64,000 bases of DNA from Plantago ovata. Lineage: Eukaryota > Streptophyta > Magnoliopsida > Lamiales > Plantaginaceae. How positions within the stretch are numbered: position 1 is the first letter of the stretch; every line of letters starts with the position of its first letter. The notes under the pieces are model-generated. The model saw only the letters and a list, made by a program, of their open reading frames with translations, had not been told where the DNA came from and made no database searches. The DNA lies in the NCBI GenBank assembly GCA_028274465.1, contig CM051455.1, positions 109,800,261-109,864,260 of the forward strand, in the 5' to 3' direction. This document shows positions 1 through 9,692 of the stretch, in pieces. Made by a program: the position numbers and the translations under genes.

Positions 1-1578
1 CCATATTCTCCTCATGTCTGCGCTCTGTTGCGGCCTTTTCTTCCATAAAAGTCTGAGCCTTGACTAATGCAGACTTTGCTAGCCGGAGTGCTTGACTTAC
101 ATCTTCTTCATAGCTCTTGTGATAAAGACTGATGTCTTTCTGAGCTAGTGTAAGAGTAGTAGTGCGTCTCAGCACTGTAGCCAATATCTTTCCATTATCA
201 AGCGGGCTCTCAGCAAGCAGTGCATCATCTTCTGCTTTGCAGGCATCATGGACTTTCTTTAGTGCCAAAATTCTAGGAGTAAACTCCTCTACACGTGGGA
301 ACGGCACTAGATTCGGGGTCAAGGAATGAATTTAAGTTCTGAAGCAAATTGATCATCTTGCAGCAGCAATTCTCCTCTTAAATCACCGTCTACATAATTT
401 ATATAGTCAGGAGGAGGAATTTCAACCGCTTTGGGGTCTTTCTTGGAGTTTTCATCCTCATTTGCTGATAGATCATCTTCATCCTCAGATTCATCAAGGC
501 CAGCAACCTTGGAACCTAAGTCAGCAGCTTCATTTCCTTTTGGTTGAGTGGTTGCTGATGGCAAAGCTTCAGACTCAACAACTGAAGTTTCACCAGTAGT
601 TAGTTTTAATTGAGTAGTTGCTGAGGGCAACGTTTGAGACTCAATTGCTGGAGTTTCACCAGTAGTAAGTGGAAGGGAGGGGACTTCCTTTGGCTTCACT
701 CCTGGAGATTGACCAATTTCCAAATCCTGCGTATGCCTTGCATGAATTAGGAGACTGTTTTGTAGTGCTCTTTGGTAATCTTCATCCAGTTCATCTTCAT
801 CATCAAGGTTTGTATCAGTGACCTTGGCATCGAGTAAAGATAACTTGGCATTAGAAAACTTGCTTTTGCCATGTTTCAAGGCAACTCGCTTTCTGGTATA
901 TTCTTCTTCAGTATCAGCGCCTTGTACAGGTGCTTGATTTTCAGCATCAGCAGGAGCAGGTTGAGATTCATGTTGAGTTGGTGTTTGTTCAGCTTGCTGA
1001 TTGTCTTGTTGTTCAGTTTCAGCAACTGTCATTTTTAGTCCACCAGCATCAGGACTAGGACCTTGATTGTCATCATTGTCATCCGTTTTGTCCTTTGAAT
1101 ATTTCCCTTCATCATCACTGGGATCAGTAGGGATGTTTTCATCTTCTTCCTCTTCATCATCATCAGTCAAGATAACTAGCTCGAGATGCTTGTATAAAGC
1201 AACACTCGTTACTTCCTCTTCCTCAATGATTTTGTGGGGATCAGCCACCACGGGTACAAATGAAACCTTGAGCATCAAAGCTTGTTCAGCTGGAGAGGCA
1301 CTCTTAAATTTGGCCTTCATATTCTCTCTGATTTGAGCAATCAGATTTGAGCTCATCAGCTGAGAATATGACAATTCTTCAGGAAGTATGGAGTGGACAA
1401 ACGTCTCGAGCTTCAGCAGAGAAGATCTCTTTTTCCCATTTGATAGATGAAGATGGAGATCAGAAAAGTCCATCCTTCTGTACCTTTGCCAGTTGCTGAC
1501 AGACTTAGCAACTGTTGACAAGGTTGTTCTTTTGAAGTTCAAGTAAAGTTCCTCAGAACTCACTTGTGCATCTTAGTG
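1..1578 (-). pseudogene. Copia-1 downstream (env-position) ORF, distal part
   Basis: An open frame occupies 319-1,563, and coding continues in another frame from about 325 to the left edge, so one small frameshift is likely near 320. The protein is hydrophilic and acidic, with Asp/Glu-rich stretches and no visible signal peptide or membrane segment. It contains a direct repeat of about 22 residues with core LTTGET...LPSATTQ (about 540-680). The frame has no ATG at its right end (it opens at a GTG), which fits its being the continuation of the ORF at 2,992-5,383 beyond the solo LTR. The function is unknown. Position suggests the env-like ORF of SIRE-type elements, but nothing in the sequence shows an envelope role. 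Confidence 0.6.
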
Positions 1579-1583
1579 ATGTG

Positions 1584-2860
1584 TGATGAACGTGGATTTG
1601 TCGGATCCCAATTAATCAAATAAATTTGTTATTTAGCCAAAGGAAATTCAAAACTACAACAAAAACCGTAGTGTAGCAGTAGAATAACCTCGAGTGTCGA
1701 TCTCTAAGGACTATAACTAGCTTTATCAAATCTAATTTGGAATATAAAAACAGCAGACGGTATAGCAAAGGGTTTTCTAACAGATAATGGAGATTGGTGA
1801 TAGTATGGTCCTTCAAAGCATAACGGGTTAATAATCATGCGTAAATTCCTCGGTTTTGCATGGAGATCTTTGATCAAAGAATTGTCCTGTTGTAATTATC
1901 AAACACTACGAAGATATAGAGATAAATAGGTCGAAGACCAAAGATTTGTCCAATTGTGTTTCGTAATTATTCAACACTACGAAGATATATATTTAAATAG
2001 GTCAAAGAATTGTCCAATTGTGTGCAATAATTAATCAACATACGAAGATATAGATTTCGACAGATCAAAGAAATAAAGCAATAACACGGAGTATAATGCG
2101 CGATATAGCCATTAGCATAATTATCAACCCTTCGCTAAGAATTCACATACTATCACCAACGAGAAGTTTAGCTACTCATAGTTGTCATGCAATCAACAGA
2201 AATCATAGAAGAAAACATGTTGAAAGATATATAAAAATAAGTAGAAAAACTGTAAGATACAATGTTACCGAAGGTTGTCAGTCTCCGAAGAATCGCGATC
2301 TTACAAGCTCCAAACTGCTATGAAAAAGTATCTCCTAAGCTACGAACCCCCAGAACAGGCTCTGGGAAGTTCCTACCTAAAACTACAGAGAAAGGTGAGA
2401 GAATAGGTCTAGAAAAGTATGAAATTCAGAGAAAAACTGAGCAACTATATATAGTGTTCAAATTAGTGTGGGGCAAAGGGCCCCACACACCGGGCGATTC
2501 CCCCGGGAGAAAATCTCGGGATTTTGCGCGTTTTCGACGTGTTTTTGGATTTCTTCCCCTTTTCGGACTCGGTTTCTGACTTCTAGTGGCCTTCTAACCT
2601 CCAGATTCGACCCCTAGACTCCAAATCCTACCGGAAACCTTCAGATACTCCAAATAGGCTTCTGGAACACCAATTCCTTGTCAACTTCGATATAATTGCC
2701 CGGAAAACCTCGTTTTTCAACCAAAACCTGTAAAATAAAAACTAGAGGGAAACGTGACACTATTCTAATAAAATGCACTAAAATATAGCTAAATTAACAT
2801 AGAGGATAGCTAAAATAGGTGAAAAAGACCTAAATGAAAGTGTAAAATACACATTCATCA
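1584..2860 (-). mobile_element. Solo LTR of the Athila B/D family
   Basis: The sequence begins TGATGAACG and ends CATTCATCA, and is flanked by the 5-bp duplication ATGTG (1,579-1,583 and 2,861-2,865). It matches the LTRs of elements B, C and D along its length. There is no internal domain, so it is a solo LTR left by LTR-LTR recombination. Orientation follows those elements, whose genes read on the minus strand. It has a TATA-like CTATATATAG at 2,445-2,454, and a 9-bp stem hairpin at 2,466-2,488 lies upstream of that box in the sense direction. It sits inside the Copia-1 downstream ORF. Confidence 0.93.
1884..2068. repeat. Three degenerate tandem repeats of about 62 bp inside the LTR
   Basis: Each unit has a TGTCC...(C)AAC/AACA...TACGAAGATATA core followed by a GGTC(G/A)AAGA or GATCAAAGA segment. 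The same block occurs in the D and B LTRs (50,830-51,030, 59,050-59,240, 60,090-60,290). It is missing from the shorter C LTRs. Confidence 0.7.
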
Positions 2861-2892
2861 ATGTGCACCACTTCAGTGGTCTCCTTTAGAGC

Positions 2893-3279
2893 CTGAAAAA
2901 GAATAAGATTTAGATCAGGAGAGGTTTGGAAAATTGTTTTAGAGTCCAAAGCTGAAACATGAATTACCTGCTGAGTTTCAGCAAGCTCATGTTACACACT
3001 TGTTTGTGCTGGTACAATTCCCATTCCTTGAGGAGCTTGAGAAGCATCCTCCATTTGTTCATCCTGAAATAAATGTGAGTTAGATACAAGTACTAAGTTA
3101 TCACACTTAGTTGTATTACCAAAAACTTTAACTACCTGCTGAGCAGGGAGTGTTGATTCTGGTGCAGAGGCTTCAGCAACCGTCTGACTTGCATCTTTAG
3201 AAGTCTGTAGAGAAATCATAATATTAGCAAAAGATTGAGTTTCAGAAAGTGAAGTTTTACTGATGGTTGAGTTATCTAC
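2893..3279 (-). other. Three intron-like segments inside the Copia-1 downstream ORF
   Basis: On the minus strand three segments begin GT right after CAGCAG and end in CAG: 3,205-3,279 (75 nt, ends CTACAG), 3,064-3,135 (72 nt, ends TTTCAG) and 2,893-2,967 (75 nt, ends TTTTTCAG). The exon-like pieces between them are 69 and 96 nt. All lengths are multiples of three, and the upper two segments are open in the reading frame, so they could be retained or removed without changing frame. Splicing is inferred only from these signals. Confidence 0.4.
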
Positions 3280-5383
3280 CTGCTGAAGAAGGACAGGTTG
3301 TGGCTCAGTCCTTTCAGCATTAACAGTTTCTTCAGTTTCTGGGACTGTTTCTTCAGCAGACTTCTTGGCTTGCTCTGTTTGAGAAAGCTGCGCGGTTTCA
3401 ACAATCTCCCTTGTCTCTGAAATGACAAGTTGAGCAGAAGCATCTTGACCCTTAAGCTCACTGCTTGTCATAAAACCATCAATGGATTTGTTGGATGATT
3501 CTTCAATATCCAATTCCATCTGTTGGCTTAAAGCTTCCAGTACAAGCTGGACTTTTTCGATTGATGTCTTTGGTGAACTAGGGCCAGTATTCTTAGCATC
3601 GCGAGATGCGTCGTTGAATAATGCTTCTTGAGTTTCTTCAGCAACTTCTGGGACTTGAACCATTGCTTTCTCAGCAACTGGTTCTTCAGCAACCTGATGA
3701 GTTGCTTGTTCAGCAACCATCGTTTCAGCAATGGCAGCTTCAGCAAGTGTCGCGGTTCTTATATCTGCAGCGATATCAGTAACCGGTTCCAGAGTTGGGT
3801 CATCAAGATTATCTACAATGTAGATATCTGGGACTTGGGCAGGAATTTCATTTCCACTGCCCTGTGGTCTATTCACAGTAGAAGGATCAACATTGAGTCG
3901 ATTGTTGAAGGCTTCCGCAAACACTTCAACGTTGCCGACATAGGTTTCAGTAACCACCTTGTCAACATCTACTAAAGTTTGCTTTTCAGCAATTGCTTGG
4001 GAATCGTCCGAGAGATCATGGACAATTGGTACTGACTTGCGAGCCAGTGTTTTCTTCCTTGGGTTATTTGTCCTTTTTCTCTTGGGGACGGGGTTTGCTG
4101 ATGACGCTACAGTCTGAGTGTCATCATCAGCTTTCCTCTTTTTCTTCTTTGATTTTTCCAGTTTCCCAGCAGAGGCGTCAATAGTTGCATTTTCAGCAAC
4201 GGGTGTAGTGGTGTCAACATGATCACCATCTACAGCAGTTTCATCTCTTTCACCACCATCTACAGCAGTTTCATCTCTGTCACCACCATCTACAACAATT
4301 TCATCTCTAAGTTGTTGAGTGGTGACATCTGCAGCTGTTGTATACCTTTTTTGTTGGCTTGTGCTGACAACATTTGCAGCTGTTATCTTCTTAGATTTTT
4401 CAAGTTTCTTGCCAGCAGTCTTAGGTACATTCTGCTTGTAGAAGGCTCTTCCCACATTGCATATAGATTTCTTGATTGGCAATGGGTTTCTCAGCCGAAT
4501 CTTGAAGTGTTCAAGAATGAAGCATATCTTTATCCCATACATAACTGGTAAGGTAGGTGAGACTTTGTTGTCTTCCACCTTAACCTTGAACTTAGTAACA
4601 CAATCAACAAGACTGTTGAAAATGTACTTAGCCCAGTTGAGCTCCGTTTTGTTCTCATAGATATGCATCAGCAGCGGCCACCTTCTCAGGCCTACTTGGT
4701 CTATTCCTCCAACTTGGGAGTCCAAGACTTTGATTAGTAGCAGAGCTACTAGACCAAGTGAATGGCAGAGATGCTTCCTCTTAACGTGCTTTGTCCAAGT
4801 CACGGGAGCAATCTCTCCTTTCTTTATTTTCTCATTTCTGACGTCACTGTAGAAGGCTTCAATTTCTTCATCAGTGGCAGTGACATCATCTTCAGTTCCA
4901 GTGGTTGGAATTTGAAAGATTTCCGCTAAATCAGTCCATTTCAGGACGATTTTCGTGTTCTGAACTGTAGTAAAGATCACTTTTTCAGTGACTCCTTTAC
5001 TATCAGTTAGGGACTGGATTTTTGCATTGTTGTAGAACTCCATTGTGTCTAACATGCTCACTTGCTTAGGGCGAGAAGTTATAAAGTGAATGAGGCCTTG
5101 CTTGCTTGATGAATTCAAGCGCCTCTTCATTGTCACCGTCCAATTCTTGTTCATAGAAGTATCGGATGTACTTCTCTTTAGCAAAACCACCCCATTGCAT
5201 CATCATTTCACACCTTGCAGTGTCAAGATATGAAGGAGGCATGGGTTTCTCGGTGATTCTGTCGTTTTTCAACACAACTTTCGCTGTGTTTGTTGCCGGA
5301 GTAATCACCGGAGCAGTTTGTTTCTCAGCACTGTCAACCTTAGACGACTTGGAGGTCTTAGATGATTGTCTTTTCGGTGACAT
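2992..5383 (-). pseudogene. Copia-1 downstream (env-position) ORF, proximal part
   Basis: Reading starts at ATG 5,383 with a Lys/Ser-rich N-terminus (MSPKRQSSKTSKSSK). A frameshift near 5,100-5,190 moves coding into the frame that runs to a TAA at 2,992. A conserved-looking segment at about 4,650-5,050 (HVKRKHLCHSLGLVALL, GIDQVGLRRWPLL) resembles the 'putative plant transposon protein' domain found in extra ORFs of plant retroelements. The rest is low-complexity, rich in Ala, Glu, Gln and Thr, with a tandem RDETAVDGG repeat at about 4,235-4,310 and KKKRK-like basic clusters that could act as nuclear signals. I see no signal peptide or transmembrane helix. After the stop the frame stays open, so the TAA may be a point mutation. 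Confidence 0.6.
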
Positions 5384-5517
5384 TTCTTTATATAGAGAAG
5401 AAAATGTGTACGAAAAAGATAGTTTGCTTTTTGACCGGAGGTACAGTAGATTCAGGCTAAAATTTGCAGAGAAAGGAAATGTGAGTTAAAGAATTTTGTC
5501 ATTTCTCTAACTCCTTC

Positions 5518-5525
5518 TTTATATA
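5518..5525 (-). promoter_or_regulatory. TATA-like box upstream of the Copia-1 downstream ORF
   Basis: The minus strand reads CTATATAAAG here, about 135 nt upstream of the ATG at 5,383. That spacing would suit a transcript starting near 5,490 with a leader of about 100 nt. It suggests the downstream ORF could have its own promoter. This is a sequence match only. Confidence 0.4.
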
Positions 5526-5526
5526 G

Positions 5527-6287
5527 TGTCTCTGATGTGTGAGAAACTCAATTGATTTGAGTTTTCAGCAAGGGTAAAACAGAGAAACATTGGCGTTACT
5601 GAGCCTTTGCATTAAATGCGTAGTGGCCCACTAACAAAAACCGTCAGAGCACTCTCTCTCTTTGATATTCCGTTAGATCAATAACTCCTTTTAATCAATG
5701 TCCACGATTGTATTTCATGTCATGATTATTACGAGTTTATCTGTGCCCGATTAACGTCACAAATTGATTTTACCGAGATTTATGAGATTAGATTGCTTGC
5801 TGAAATAGACAAGAATCTTTTCAGCGAGTTTACATAAATAGCCTAGATACTTGCTGAAAGTTCCCCATACTTAGATATCTCATATTTTCTTATGTTTAAA
5901 GGATATTTTTGAGTTCCCGTATCAGTAAATTCTTTTGTACTTGAGATATCCTTTGGTAAAATCTGATAAATGAGTTTTGCTCTTTTTCTAAGTTCCCGTC
6001 TCAGAATATTCCCTTGATACTTGAATACCTGTTTCAGTATCTTTGATTGTCTGAATACCCGTTTCAGCAATCTTCAAGGTTTTTCTCTTACTGAGTGTCT
6101 GTCTCAGCAAGTGATCAAGTTTCCTAACAAATACCCGTTTTGAAGGAATTACTTGCTGAATGCCTGTTTCAGCAATCATGTAGTGACCTATCATTTCTTA
6201 GGAGAAATTAGTGGAGGGAGCTTTTAATGAAGTAAGAGTACTTTGGCTTGCTGAATACCTGTTTCAGCATTCTGCCAATTGTATCCT
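5527..6287 (-). other. Spacer between Copia-1 RNase H and the downstream ORF
   Basis: No intact gene is seen. The stretch from about 5,830 to 6,270 holds dispersed copies of GCTGAAACNGGTATTCAGCAA on the minus strand, in places encoding the repeated peptide TETGIQ, with stops between. The 5,527-5,800 part carries nothing I recognise. Confidence 0.5.
6021..6269. repeat. Dispersed repeats forming short hairpins
   Basis: Four to five copies of a 20-22-bp unit occur. Two form clear hairpins: TTGCTGAA-N7-TTCAGCAA at 6,153-6,175 and TGCTGAA-N7-TTCAGCA at 6,249-6,269. Weaker copies lie at 6,021-6,037 and 6,051-6,070. Confidence 0.65.
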
Positions 6288-6758
6288 TTATTGTGGTAAT
6301 TCAATCAATCCAAGGTTATACCTTAGCATTGCGAATCTATTATCTGGTAGGGGCTTGGTAAAGATGTCAGCAAGTTGATCATCAGTACCTACTTTCACAA
6401 CCTCAATATCTCCCTTTTCCACATGATCTCTAATGAAATGATGTCTAATATCAATGTGTTTGGTCCTGGAGTGAAACTTAGGATTTTGCGTAATAGCAAT
6501 AGCACTCGTATTATCACAAAAGATTGGTGTTTTCTTTGCAGAAATACCATAATCTCTTAATTGTTGTTGGATCCATAGGATTTGAGCTGTGCAACATCCA
6601 GCCGCAATATACTCAGATTCAGTAGATGAATTGGCAACACAGGTTTGTTTCTTGCTGAACCATGATATTAATATAGTACCCAAAAACTGACAAGTTCCAG
6701 AGGTACTTTTTCTATCAAGAGTTGATCCTCCATGATCAACATCAGAATAACCTACCAA
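6288..6758 (-). pseudogene. Copia-1 pol: RNase H domain
   Basis: This is the C-terminal end of the Copia-1 polyprotein. The typical copia RNase H path is visible: GYSDVDHGG with the first Asp, STESEYIAA with the Glu, FCDNTSAIAI with a second Asp, the TKHIDIRHHFIRDHV region, and the TDDQLADIFTKPL ending. It is out of frame with the upstream RT, which stops at 6,818. The text joining them is readable in another frame, so an indel near 6,840 in a run of T/A bases broke the ORF. RNase H removes the RNA template strand during reverse transcription. Confidence 0.92.
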
Positions 6759-6817
6759 CTCAAGTCCTGAATCTTTAGGATACCATAATCCGACATTGAC
6801 TGTACGTTTGACATATT

Positions 6818-8737
6818 TCAGTATCTTAATTGCCTTTTTGTAGTGTGATTCTCTGGATCAGATTGGAATCTTGCACACACACAAACAACATACTGAATGT
6901 CAGGTCTACTTGTTGTTAAATACAACAAGGAACCAATGAGCTTCCTATACTTGTGTTCTTCAACACATTTATCTTCTTTAGTATAGCCCAATTTGGTACC
7001 AACACTCATAGGGATCTTTTCAGGTTTCTCTTCCTCTTTGATCCTAAACTTTATGAGCATTTCTTTCGCGTACTTTGCTTGATTTATGAATATTCCATCT
7101 TTGAGTTGCTTGACTTGCAATCCTAGGAAATAATTCAATTTTCCCATCATACTCATTTCAAATGTTTTTGTCATGAGTTTGGCAAAATCATCACAAAGTT
7201 GCTTGTCCTTAGATCCAAAAATTATGTCATCCACATAAATTTGAACTAAGAGTATTTTACCATCATGGTTCATGGTAAATAAGGTTTTATCAACTTCACC
7301 TTTCTTGAAACCATTATCCAGCAAGAACTTAGCCAATGTATCATACCATGCTCTTGGTGCTTGCATTAGACCATATACAGCTTTCTGAAGCTTGTATACC
7401 ATCTTGGTTTCTGAGGGAAGTTCAAAGCCAGGGGGTTGTTCTAAGTAGACTTCTTCAGCAAGTTCACCATTCAAGAATGCACTTTTAACATCCATTTGGT
7501 AAACAATGAAGTCATTGTGAGCAGCAAAGGCCAAGAAAAGCCTAATTGCATTTAATCTTGCAACTGGTGCATAAGACTCATCATAGTCCAATCCTTCAGT
7601 CTGACAGTAACCTTGAGCAACTAAACGTGCTTTATTTCTTGTTACTTCACCAGACTCACTCAGCTTGTTTCTGAACACCCACTTTGTACCAATAGCTTTC
7701 TTGCCTTCAGCAAGTGGTACAAGTTTCCAGACTTTGTTCCTTTCAAATTGATCCAGTTCTTCTTGCATTGCCTTGATCCATTCAGAATGCTTTAAAGCTT
7801 CTTCTATGGTTTTAGGTTCAATTTCTGAAACAAAGCAAGAGAACAATGATTCTACTTCTACGACAGTTGCTTCTTCACCAAGTCCATGAGTAGCAGAAAC
7901 TTTGGATCTAGTCACTTGGCGTTTATCAATATCACCAATCATATCCGTAGAGGGATGATCTCTAATCCATTTATTAACAGGTTTTCTGCTCGTTGGATCT
8001 GGATATGTTTGCTCATCAGCATGTACTTGTTCAGTACTACTGGGATTTTGTGTCTCTGCTGAGATTGGTTCGTCAGCAACTGCTTGTTCAGCATTGCTAG
8101 ATTGTGGTAATTCATCAGCAGGCACGGGAGGTTGCATAGTTTCAACAACTTCCGGAGCAACTGCGTCTTTTGCTGGAAATTCTTTGTCGTGAACTATATT
8201 TATCTTGTCATGACTTGTGGGAGGAGAGTCATTGTCAGAATCATCATTTAGTTCAATTGACTTGATTTGCCTAGCATTAGATTCAGTTCTTTGCTCATGT
8301 ATGATTAACTTTTTCATACATTCTGATATTTTTTCTTCAGCAGGCACTCCTTGTGTCTTTTCGTAGAATACAACATGCACTGATTCTTCGATCTTTTGTG
8401 CCTTTTTGTTGTAAACTCTATAAGCTTTACTATGCAAGGAGTAACCGAGAAATATCGCTTCGTCTGCCTTTGGTTGAAATGTTCTTAGGTATTCTCTACC
8501 GTTATTAAGAACGAAACACTTACAACCAAATACTCTTAGATGAGTGATATTAGGAGGCCTTCCAACAAATAACTCATATGGAGTTTTGTTGTATTCCTTA
8601 GTAATCAAACATCTGTTTTGAGTGTAACAGGCGGTATTAATCGCTTCAACCCAGTAAGCCTCACTTATTTCAGTGTCAGCAAGCATTGTTCTTGCGGCTT
8701 CTTTTAGGGTACGATTCTTCCGTTCAGCAACACCGTT
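6818..8737 (-). pseudogene. Copia-1 pol: integrase C-terminal part and reverse transcriptase
   Basis: The frame is open from the stop at 8,738-8,740 down to 6,818. It begins with the end of the integrase core, including the catalytic Glu context ([11 protein letters not shown]) and the usual YELFVGRPP and FLGYS segments. A variable Ser/Glu-rich linker follows, then reverse transcriptase: [34 protein letters not shown] and the catalytic IYVDDIIFG box (about 7,215-7,235). It ends with YFLGLQVKQ and a thumb/connection region. The stop in TPQ-stop-NGVAER sits where related proteins have Gln, so CAA probably became TAA. The RT carries no obvious catalytic defect, but the polyprotein is broken on both sides. 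Confidence 0.92.
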
Positions 8738-9033
8738 TTATTGTGGTGTCCTTACTGAGGATAACTGATGTTGTATGCCTTTTGAAGTGCAATACTCAGT
8801 TATGTACTGGTTTACAAACTCAGTACCATGGTCTGTCCTTATGAGTTTTACCTTGTCATTTTTCATGACTTCAAGCTTATTCAACAAGTTAGGTATTTCA
8901 GTCCTAGTTTCAGATTTGTGCTTGATGAATACTACCCAAGTGAATCTTGAATAGTCATCTACCACGACCAGACCATACTTCTTACCAGCATAGCTTGTTG
9001 AAGAAGATTCAAACAAGTCCATGTGCAAGAGTT
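8738..9033 (-). pseudogene. Copia-1 pol: integrase catalytic core, middle part
   Basis: The first two catalytic aspartates of the D,D(35)E integrase core are seen in HMDLFES and IRTDHGTEF. The Glu lies just past the in-frame stop at 8,738. The upstream residues of the same protein are at 11,758-11,820, separated by the nested element. Reading across the TSD restores a continuous frame, which shows the insertion hit an already formed integrase gene. Confidence 0.9.
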
Positions 9034-9038
9034 GTAAA

Positions 9039-9342
9039 TGTAACGACCCGGCCCACTAACGGGCCGAGACCCAGCCCAACGGGCCGACAAGGTTACTCAT
9101 GGGCGCTCTCCGGGGTGATATGCTGGCCCCACAGACCAACACGGATTCTAATCCGCGCACTTTGTCCTCACTCGTGCGCGCACCGGGAACTTCCCAGTGG
9201 GTCACCCATCCTAGAATTGCTCCAGAGCAAGCACGCTTAACTCTGAAGTTCTTTAGGTGAATTCCAGAAAAGAAAGGTGCACCTTGTTGGTATGAGTAGC
9301 GTTCTCAACCCTTTTTAAGCTTCTGAAATATGGGGCGTCACA
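9039..9342 (-). repeat. Cassandra-like LTR (3' LTR of the chimeric element)
   Basis: On the minus strand it begins TGTGACGCCCC and ends GGGTCGTTACA, has TG...CA ends and contains a 5S rRNA-derived stretch. It is preceded by a polypurine tract. LTRs of about this size with 5S sequence are the mark of Cassandra TRIM elements. Confidence 0.75.
9180..9257 (-). ncRNA. 5S rRNA-derived sequence inside the LTR
   Basis: The minus strand matches the 3' part of plant 5S rRNA, including AGTTAAGCGTGCTTG and TAGGATGGGTGACC followed by CTGGGAAGT. That part contains the internal RNA polymerase III promoter region. The 5' third of a 5S gene is missing and several bases differ, so it is not a 5S gene. Confidence 0.8.
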
Positions 9343-9355
9343 ATCACCCCCTCTT
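9343..9355 (-). other. Polypurine tract of the chimeric element
   Basis: The minus strand reads AAGAGGGGGTGAT directly before the TGTGACG start of the 304-bp LTR, as expected for the plus-strand primer. Confidence 0.75.
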
Positions 9356-9505
9356 AAATTGCGCAACGTCCTCGTTGCGCGCTGTCCCGAGACCAACCAT
9401 CCGTGTAGGATTCTAGAGGTGGCCCCTCCAGGCTCAAGAGGTGGCTCCCACTGTCGATACGGTGTAGCACTTTGCCCCGGATGGCACTTAGTTCCGGATA
9501 GTCCC

Positions 9506-9517
9506 GCTCTGATACCA
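9506..9517 (-). other. Primer-binding site of the chimeric element
   Basis: The minus strand reads TGGTATCAGAGC, complementary to the 3' end of initiator-Met tRNA. It lies two bases after the CA end of the 2.2-kb LTR-like segment. Confidence 0.85.
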
Positions 9518-9519
9518 CT

Positions 9520-9692
9520 TGTAACTGTATCGGTTTTTAAAAACAAAATAATTTCTTGAAAAAGAAAATCCGAAATAACTTTTAAAACAACGGTCGACAA
9601 TAAATGCCAAAATAATATTTGACGCGCGCAGCGCTAACAGAATCAAGTAAATATCCAACGGTAACTTTGAAATCAAAAGAATAGCAACTATG
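9520..9692 (+). repeat. Inverted-repeat arm, left (173 bp)
   Basis: This arm begins TGTAACTGTATCGG. It is the reverse complement of 11,580-11,752 with only a handful of differences by eye, including a two-base change near the tip. The 2.2-kb LTR-like segment is therefore bounded by long inverted repeats, unusual for an LTR. Confidence 0.85.

Noticed and set aside
2992..5383. Envelope (entry) protein of a retrovirus-like element
   Set aside because: Only position suggests it. I see no signal peptide, transmembrane helix, cleavage site or glycoprotein pattern.
9180..9257. Functional 5S rRNA gene
   Set aside because: Only the 3' part is present, with several changes, and it lies inside an LTR with TG...CA ends.
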